Source of the DNA: Mytilus galloprovincialis
Taxonomy: Eukaryota; Mollusca; Bivalvia; Mytilida; Mytilidae
Length of the DNA stretch: 64,000 nt
Direction: 5' to 3'
NCBI RefSeq assembly: GCF_965363235.1
Contig: NC_134844.1
Location: 19,698,646 to 19,762,645 of the forward strand
The notes below the pieces were generated by a model, which ran no database searches, was not told where the DNA came from, and saw only the letters and a program-made list of their open reading frames with translations. A program made the translations under genes and the position numbers. Position 1 is the stretch's first letter. Every line of letters starts with the position of its first letter. Positions 54,381 through 64,000 of the stretch are shown here, in pieces.

Positions 54381-54604
54381 TAATATCTCTAAAAGATATC
54401 TGACATATAAAATATCTTTAAAAGATATCTGACATATATAATATCTTTAAAAGATATCTGACATATAAAATATCTTTAAAAGATATCGGACATATAAAAT
54501 ATCTTTAAAAGATATCAGACATATAAAATATCTTTAAAAGATATCTGACATATATAATATCTTTAAAAGATATCTGACATATATAATATCTTTAAAAGAT
54601 ATTA
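54381..54604 (+). repeat. 29-bp satellite, about 8 units, each a small hairpin
   Basis: Unit ATATCTTTAAAAGATATCTG + ACATATAAA (last bases vary to ATATA). ATATCTTTaAAAGATAT is palindromic around one base. It abuts the long hairpin at 54170-54378. Confidence 0.9.
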
Positions 54605-54829
54605 TTATATATTGTCAGAATTATCAAATTAATGTATATGCTACCAACCTTACTGTACTAGATGGACATTTCAACAATTTCAACTACATGTCCCCATTCA
54701 TTGACTTTCCAAAAAAGGCTTTCAGATCCGCGCCTGCTATGCTTGAACCTTGATACCAAATTTCAGAAATTCTTGATTCTTAGTTTTTGAGAAAAATGGG
54801 ACAAATTTTTCATTCATGGCTATTATATA

Positions 54830-56279
54830 CCGTATAAATCGTTAAATAAGCCGCAGGTTTTTTTCTCTGTCTTTGTCCCTGCGTGTTATACTCGGGTGCG
54901 TGTTATGTAAGTATTATTTTCTGTTTTCAGGACGACGGTGAAAGAAAAAAATATCTGGATTTGTTTTCTGGAGACAGTCAGATTGTCAAGTGCTTGCAGT
55001 GACTTGATAAATTGTTAATGTTGCATATTTTGTTATGAATAAATAAATATATTAACTAAATCGTTTGTTTTTATTTCATTCAATCATTGTTGGTTTACAG
55101 GAAGTCGATAACCATGTGTTTAGTGTTCATTTCGTAAACAAAGAAAGATAACTCTGTCCATACAGGATATTAATTGTGTATTTATCATAAATATGTAGTT
55201 GTTAGTTGATTTAATGTGTTTTAATATAAAATTTTCTAATGAAATAATAAAGAAAGTGATTGTGTGTCTTGCCAATATTACAAGTTTCTTTAAATGACGA
55301 TGGTGATGCATGTGCTTAAATCGACACTTTAAAGTGCTTCATAAACAAAGAGAGATAATCGTGTTTGAGAAGAGGTACCAAACAGGATAAAATACTGAAG
55401 AGTAACTGTTTGTCGTTTTATTGTGTTTCAAAACGAAATATCTTTACGAAATATTATTGGATGTTTAACTAAAAAAAAAAGAATACTAATTTTTATAATT
55501 TAATCTGTTAAAACATTTATTTATTGCCGTCTTCTTTTAATCCCCCTTGTCATTGTTCATAACACTAGACAATGACTTGCAAAAAGTAAATTGTTTTGTT
55601 TGTTGTATTCATCCAAATTAAAATTGAAAAATGTTTGTTACGTTCAGAACTTCAACTTTTATTTTATAGACAACAATAAAATTCTTAAGATTGATTTAAT
55701 TAAAAAAAAATCTTGACTTTTGGGTGAACAGTTTTCACACGTGGGTACAGGTAAGTAGGTCATAATCAAGGTAAACAATGGCAGTTTTATGGCTTGGGTG
55801 ACCTTTCATGCATACATTTTTAAGATTAATTTAAATCCTTAATGCCAATTCAAACAATAAAGAAGCAATCAATACCATACTAATTTTAATCAAAACAACA
55901 AGGTTCAATGGACACCCAAGCTGTCAACACATGGCCATTGTTGACAAAAAACATCAAACGAAACTGGCATAATTAAAACAATGAGAAAAGTATAATTATT
56001 TTATTACGATTTTTTATTTTAATATGACACAAATAAATATATTCAAAAATACTCTCAACTTTCTCACCAATCTGAAAATAGAAATGAAACAAATTACGGT
56101 GTGAGTTACAAAAGGAGAAAATATTCATGACACTATCAGGTCAGTAGAATAAATATACGTTTTCTTCAGTGTGCGCTTAATATTCAGGTGCGTTTTATGT
56201 AAGGACAAAAACAATCTTCCCCCCAAAAAACGGCCGTGCGGCTTATAAAACGATGCGCTTTAAATTCGAAAATATACGG
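54830..56279. mobile_element. 1.45-kb non-autonomous pogo/Tc1-like element
   Basis: Left end CCGTATAAATCG with 'taaataagccgcagg'; right end complement CCGTATATTTTCG with 'ataagccgcacgg'. TA on both sides (54828-54829, 56280-56281). Subterminal 'gtgcgtgttatgtaag' at left is echoed by 'ggtgcgttttatgtaagga' at right. The interior has no transposase frame. Confidence 0.65.
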
Positions 56280-56281
56280 TA

Positions 56282-59200
56282 ATAGAATATATATCAATCT
56301 GGTCACTGGATTTCGCTTTTAAGTCGGTACCTCTCTCTGAAATCTGAATGTTATGCCCACTCTTACTTTTATGCGAGTAGGGTACACATATTTTTGTTAG
56401 AATCAAATGTATTGCCAGAATGATGGTGTTCAGAAAACAACATGTTGGATTCTTCAACTGCAATAGATTATACCAACCAAGTTAAATGTGTCATAGCTCT
56501 TTTAAAATGTTTAAGACTAATAGTGTTACTTCATTTGTTGTATTTTTTTTTTAATCTGATGTCTTCCATTAAATGTTTTACAATAGATGGTCAACAGACT
56601 TTGCAAGCAATATCTTGAAAAAAATGATGACCACAGCAAATTTCTTTTGGGAATTCCAGTTCATGTGGTTCTTTTTTACTTGCCTTTTTGGACTTTCATA
56701 CATAAGTAAGTTGGTACAGTAGGCAACATCCAAGTTACTTCTTTTTATTTTATTGTATATTTTAGACAGTTTGCCTGGCTTCAACATGTGACTTCATTGA
56801 AGAAAAACTGAGCTAGAATAGGAGTCTCATCCTTTGCTTCTTTTCATTTCTTCCACATGATATCAAGATCAACATATAAAAGTAGCATATAATAAGGTAA
56901 TACCATATATATTTGTAATTGTTTCTAGGGTATTGTAATACTAACACATGTACGAAACTAAATGTTTTTTCCTGAACTGAACAATTCCCTCTCCTCTGAA
57001 AAGTCAACCCTGATATCTTCTATTCCTGAACAAGTAATCTTTTGAATCCTGCTTGTACAGAACAAGACCTGATCTCAGCATTTATATGATTGACAGACAT
57101 TGACAATTTATGGAAATTAAAGTAAAGGCAACTTAAAAGGCTTCTTTCCATATTTTTAGATAAAATCTTCATAACAATCAAAATCAAGAAATTCAACCGT
57201 CTTATAAACAATTGGGATTGTGTTAAATCTGAAAACTTAACACATAGACAAAACAATAAAATTTTATTTGTTTATTTAATATCATAGGCTCAATAAGAAT
57301 ATGTAAGATTTCTTGTAAATAAAAATTTCTTTGTTCTTCTTAACAATTACATACATTCACAAAACAAATATAGCTACTACACTTAATACACATAATCCTG
57401 ATATGTCAACTAGACACTGGTCATAGTACTATAGACTGTATATAGTTTATTACTCATCTGAAAGTTCTTGAAAAAACTGCTTGACCTTGAATATTTTTTC
57501 ATTGTTTTAAAGGCTATTATAGTCGATTAAATCTATTTGAAATCTTTTGACGCTCTTGAAATGTAAAGTTGATGATAAAATCTGCTTTTTGAATGAAAAA
57601 ATATTTTCAATTCATCAGGCAAATAGAATACGGGGTACCTGTCATTTAAAAATAATGGTGTATACATTTTTAGTTGAACCAATTTTCATTTAATACTTGA
57701 TTTGTTGGCAATGTACCTTATGAATCATTATAATGTCCCTTATGAATCATTTTATTGCATCATTTTAAAAGATTTATGAAAATTGCAAAACTGGTAAAAA
57801 TGAATACATGATGTAAGGAATACATAGTATTTGATTAATTTTACAACTAAACAAAAATCAACCTTTAAACCGATTTCAATACATGATAGGTTCTTGTCAT
57901 TTTTTTTTCCGATTATAAATATGTAATTTATATTTGTTGTTAATATATAATTGGTATTTATATTCTTAGAATACCAGTTTGGAATGTTATCTTAAGGATT
58001 TAAAAAAAAAACATACATTCTATCATTCCATGTATACAAGATGTCATGCATTTAATACTGATCAATTTCTCAATATAATTTGTAAATAAACTATCAGTTT
58101 AGGTGAACAAAACTTTTTTTTTTCCAAAGCATACAATAGTAGACAGAATATTAGCAAAATGATACAAAAATCACAAAATCTTCTCGAATAGAAAGTCAGT
58201 GATGTTTTAATTGAGATTATTAACCTGTTTGTAGCAGTAGGATAATTATAAACTCCAAAATTAATGTGAATTATACCCGCACATTTTGATTAAAGCTGCA
58301 AAGCAATAAGACCTTTAAGTTCAGGGTCTTACAATGTCTTTTGACTGTGAAACATATCTTTTTTATCAAGTCAATTTTGTAAAAAAAGAAATTGAATCCA
58401 GCCATTTGATTATGCTAATTTACCAGTAATTGTTCGTAAGTAAAAAATTAATTTTGTTCTGAATAAATTGAATTATTAATTATTTTAAATGTATATACAT
58501 GTGTGAGGCTTCAAAAGCCTACACATCATGATCAGTAATAAGTCAGCAAAGAGATGTGTCCTGCCAATGTGAACATCAAACAAACTTCAACAATTGCTGC
58601 CATCGCTGACAACAGTATGCACTAGTCTTGCTTCCGCTACTTAATCACAGGGGAGACAATTCAATTGATTCTCTGAATGAAAATATTTGATGTAACAACA
58701 GTGACCCTGAACTACAAGGACTATTCTAATAAAGCCATAAAGCATAAATACATCTGTAAGTTATTAAAGGGAGGTAATTCCTCCTGATCACAGTCATAAT
58801 AAACATAAAATACTAAAACAAGACAGAAGCTGTCCAAATTATAACATGTTTATATCATAAGAGATTTCCTTTGTCTATATTACACTGTGCTATGTACATG
58901 AATATATAACACACAAAATAATTGTACATCTTTCATACATATATATTTAAATCTTTCATTGTTTCAGGCCCATATTGGACCAATCCAACTAATATATGGG
59001 ATGAAATGAAATATTGTGTATACATATAACCTATTTTATTTGTAGCTTCATATACAGAAACTTATTAGATGTAGTTTTAAAAATCATTTAAACTCTAGAA
59101 GAACAATAAAGTTGCTTATTTCAGAATAAAATTCACTGGCCAATTTAAATAAGTCAAACAATTGATTACCTCCCCTTTTTACCTATTTCAATGTCACCAA

Positions 59201-59495
59201 TGCCCTTTTTCTTAACAAATACTAAATGCAATTGTTGACACATTAACAAAACAAAAAAAAACACTGACCTGACATTAACTTGTGAGTAAGCACCATATTA
59301 TATTGCTGTCCAGTACAAATGTAGTATAAACAAAAATCTATCAGAAAGCATATTGTTTTGACATTGAGACCGAGATGAAAGATTTAAAATCTGGTAGAAT
59401 TGACTTTTTATGTTTCATAATGATACTGTTACACTGGATGAAACTAAACATTAAACAACTCTTACTTCGTGATGGTGGATATAAAAATTTGTAAG
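56282..59495. other. no gene seen; possible ARHGAP39 3' UTR
   Basis: AT-rich, only short unsupported frames on both strands. If ARHGAP39 has a long 3' UTR it would run leftward through here; no polyadenylation site can be chosen confidently. Confidence 0.35.
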
Positions 59496-60358
59496 GGTTC
59501 CACGGAACCCAGTGTCTCGCCTACTTTTGCTGTAAATCGCAGGCTCAACAAAAATGAGGAAAAAATTCAATAAAAATATTCCTCTTGATACTATCTTATG
59601 ATTGTAAGAAGCTTCTGTCCAAGTTTGGTAAAAATTTAGGATAGTTAATGAATCTAATAAATGTTTTGAAAACTTTAACTGCAGACTGTATGTAATGTTA
59701 ACTGGAAGAAAATCTAAGTCTAAATCAAAAGTAAAATACAGAAAAAAATGGAGTTATCTTTATGCAAAATTTACTTCTGGATACTATCTTATGATCATAA
59801 ATAAGCTTCTGTCCAAGTATGGTACAAACCCAGGATAGTTTAAGAAAGTTATTAAAATTTTAAAAACTTTAACCACAGAGTGAATGTAATGTTTCCCCAC
59901 AGAAAAACTAAGTCCATTTAAAAGTAAAATACGGAAAAAATGGATTTATTTTTTTACAAAATTTACTTCTGGATACTATCTTATGATCATAAACAAGCTT
60001 CTGTCCAAGTTTGGTACAAACCAAGGATAGTTTAAGAAAGTTATTAAAACTTTAAAAACTTTAACCACAGAGTGAATGTAATGTTTCCCCGCAGAAAAAA
60101 CTAAGTCCATTTATAAGTAAAATACGGAAAAAATGGAATTTTATTTTTACAAAATTTACATCTGGATACTATCTTATGATCATAAACAAGTTTCTGTCCA
60201 AGTTTGGTAGAAATGAGGTATAGTTTAAGAAAGTTATTAAAATTTCAAAAACTTTAACCACAGAGTGAATATTTGTGGACGCCGCCGCAGACGACGACGA
60301 CGGAATGTAGGATAGCTTAGTCTCGCTTTTTCAACTAAAGTCGAAGGCTCGACAAAAA
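59496..60358 (-). mobile_element. Helentron-like element, 'tcgagcct' family
   Basis: On the minus strand it starts TTGTCGAGCCTTCGACTTTA, has a cgtcgtcgtcgtc run and GCGGCGGCGTC, then three units of about 190 bases ('cttctgtccaagtttggta' type), an inverted TTGTTGAGCCTGCGATTTA near the end, and a GGTTCCGTGGAACC hairpin. Same build as the start of the intron-8 composite at 22246. Confidence 0.6.
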
Positions 60359-61678
60359 TCTAATTTTCTTACATGTCACCAATAGGAAGATTTTAATTTT
60401 ACTTTTTGCTCACTTTCCCTTTCAGCACTTTAACTCATAGCAAGTTTAAATATTGCCCTATTTATTCTTATCAAGTTTCCCATGTATAAAATGGCCGAGG
60501 CATACATAAGGATAGAGATCTCATTCTTAGTTTTTTTCTATATAGATGTAACAAAAGCTTTGCATTGTGACAATTTCTTTTTATTGGAGCTGAATAAAAC
60601 AAGTACAAGGTGATGTCCACAAATATGATCAAACTAATGTATAATGAAACAATATTTGTTCCATTGATGATTGGAAAAAATATTCAGATCTAATCAAAAC
60701 CTTATGCCTTTTATTTCAAACTCACACAAAAATCAATTTATTACATTTATACATTCAGCTTTATGAAAATAAACATAGCAATGCATCATTTGTATCTGTT
60801 TACTTGTGAGTGATATGGTATACAAATAACAAAATATTCCTTAAATTATGAAATAGGACATATACAACAAAAATACTTATATTTGTGGTGATCAGAAAAT
60901 TGACAAAATACTAATCTACCATTCTATGTACATATCTTACAGACATAAAATAAACAGCATTTATACATGATTTGTAGAAGATTAAATTACATATAAAATT
61001 CATAAACCTTACAAAGCAGATGTGTGAAAAAGATCTGACAATACACATGCAACAAAATCTGTCTTCACAATATATTTTTTGCAGCCACAGGCCTGATGCT
61101 CATTATTTGAAAATTTTTGTATGGATTCTATTGGCTTGCAATAGTTAAATTTTACAGGCTCATTGGGATTTGAGCCTAGGCTAAAAGGCATGTGGCCAAG
61201 TGTGGTGACAGAATAAGTATCAAAGTCTCAACTCTTGCAGTATTTGTGTTTCAAAAAAGAATTTTTTTTCTTCATTTTTCGCATCATATGGAAGAATATA
61301 TTATTTAGCATTAAACACTTTTTGTTACAATTAATGGTAATTTTGCATTACTTTTTAAAGAATATATTAATTGACAAGGCAACTAAATATTACAGAAAGA
61401 AGCTCTATTGCCATTATGATCAAATTTATGCAATTTGTTGTGGAAAATATTCAGTTAGAATTTTAACATTCTTTGGGAATTTTTCTTTATTACGAAATAA
61501 TTATATGTGTAATTCCCTTTTTGCCATAGATCATTTTACAGTATCTATTATATACTCGTCTCTAACAAAAAGGGTAGAGGTTGCTTAACGATTGTTAGCT
61601 GAACCCCTTTGTACATGCATACAGCTCATCCCCAGGAATTTTCACACAAAATGAACATGTTTCTTCAGGGTTTAATTA
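60359..61678. other. probable ARHGAP39 3' UTR, no other gene
   Basis: Directly downstream (minus strand) of the ARHGAP39 stop. A 117-codon plus frame at 61235-61588 is AT-biased and unsupported. Confidence 0.4.
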
Positions 61679-63034
<1,356 letters not shown>

Positions 63035-63244
63035 CTAACATTATTATTAAAAAGTGGATAGTGGGAATACACATAATTAACAGTGCCTGGTGCTGATTAA
63101 TGTTTCAGAATTTCTTCTAGCAGTTACGTAACTGCATTATTAAACAATTATCTAACCTTGATAAGTACTCATTATCATTATCATAATACTAACAATCAGG
63201 CCAGATATTGTGCTAAACAATTCGTTACTTAATGGTCAATTGAA

Positions 63245-63372
63245 TAAATGTGTTAACAGTGTGGGTTTTTATCGTTGTTGAAGGCTGTACAGTGAGCTTA
63301 AAAGTTGTTAACTTCTGTCATTTTGTCTCTGATGGTTAATTGTCTCGGCTATAAAACTACATCCCCATTTTT
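63245..63372 (-). repeat. 'gatgtggtatgagtgcc' repeat, diverged
   Basis: On +: 'gttgaaggctgtacagtgag', 'gttgttaacttctgtcattt', 'taattgtctcggctataaaa', 'ctacatcccc'. In ARHGAP39 intron. Confidence 0.45.
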
Positions 63373-63435
63373 TTTTTTAAAGACCTCTAAGAAAATTTGC
63401 CATACATGTATAATATCAGTTCAGTAAACACTTAA

Positions 63436-63732
63436 CCCTTTCCTCCATTGGAATTATTTTTTTACATACTTGATTTGCATAGGACTTTTTTCAGTAAAAA
63501 AAAATTGTAAGGTTTAAAGTGTTAATGCATTGTGAAAACGAATATTTCATCAATGAATTTGAAGTCAGATATTCTCATGAATATCCTTTTCATATTGGAT
63601 ACAATTTTTTTAAAGTCTGATGCAGACATTTTGGAGTCAAAGCGTTTCAACTGAGGTACTACACAGGCGTCAAAAGGCGTCATTATGGAGTAAAGGGGGT
63701 GGCGTCAAAAGGCGTCATTATGGAGGAAAGGG
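63436..63732. mobile_element. 297-bp piggyBac-type MITE
   Basis: 13-bp inverted ends CCCTTTCCTCCAT, flanked on both sides by TTAA (63432-63435, 63733-63736). TTAA duplication with CCC-starting ends is the piggyBac signature. 'ggcgtcaaaaggcgtcatta' words are repeated near the right end. In ARHGAP39 intron. Confidence 0.85.
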
Positions 63733-64000
63733 TTAATTGTAAGTACTGCATCATTTGTTAACCATTATTTTAGCAGCACTTGGCAGGAGATAATTAATAT
63801 GTAAATTTTATAACCAATTGAAACCAGTTGTATTGGCAAAAACAAAGATTCAAAGAGAACAAAATTTGAGGTCAGAAGTTTACTAATTTTATTAATAAAA
63901 AGAGAGTGCCTTAGTCATTTTTTTAAAATAAATATAGTGTTGATTTATTGGTTGTTGTTGGCTAAATTTCAAGTGGCAAATATATTTGATCCACATCCAG

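Noticed and set aside
54381-54604. Regular short repeats resembling a CRISPR array
   Set aside because: Units are contiguous with no unique spacers and the DNA is clearly animal; the same applies to 33581-33705 and 8222-8856.
61235-61588. 117-codon plus frame
   Set aside because: Phe/Ile/Leu-rich translation of AT-rich DNA opposite the likely ARHGAP39 3' UTR.

Overview
This is eukaryotic nuclear DNA, AT-rich and dense in repeats, with small exons in long introns bounded by GT/AG sites. Several dispersed repeats are ones I recognise from marine mussels and other bivalves: the 'gatgtggtatgagtgcc' unit, the 'cgagaaattcccgca' unit, and the 'atacgaccgc' and 'atacgcccgtc' elements. I therefore read it as a bivalve chromosome, most likely Mytilus or a close relative. 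That species call rests on memory of repeat families, not on a search. There are no bacterial-style operons, CRISPR arrays or recognisable RNA genes.

Three protein-coding genes can be supported, all by splicing small exons together. (1) AATF (Che-1/Bfr2 family, ribosome small-subunit processome and transcription cofactor), + strand, 14 coding exons from 13012 to 36403; the exon phases join without a break into 590 codons plus stop. (2) A PHF13/PHF23-like PHD-finger gene, - strand, four exons between 43450 and 47108, 5' end not found. (3) ARHGAP39 (Vilse/CrossGAP), - strand, only the last two coding exons (61679-61873, 62726-62987), carrying most of the RhoGAP domain; the rest lies beyond the right edge. 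AATF and the PHD gene converge; the PHD gene and ARHGAP39 point the same way.

Layout: 1-13011 has no convincing gene. It holds mussel repeats, a 725-bp perfect palindrome, an inverted duplication split by a TA-flanked MITE, a 27-bp minisatellite, a decayed non-LTR retrotransposon and an element bounded by inverted clusters of a short motif. 13012-36403 is AATF, whose introns are filled by transposons: a second LINE fragment carrying a MITE, another motif-cluster element with a 9-bp target duplication, and in intron 8 two ~2-kb satellite-bearing elements sitting at the same position of a host repeat. 36404-43449 is intergenic or 3' UTR. 43450-47108 is the PHD gene. 47109-61678 is non-coding, with a third motif-cluster element, a 29-bp hairpin satellite and a pogo/Tc1-like non-autonomous element. 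61679-64000 is ARHGAP39, with a piggyBac-type MITE in its intron.

The three genes are ordinary conserved animal genes. The unusual content is the mobile DNA: three sequence-unrelated elements (11036-11836, 14208-15049, about 49745-51281) share one design, with repeated short motifs clustered toward both ends in opposite orientation, and three families look like non-autonomous Helentron-like elements that carry their own satellite arrays.
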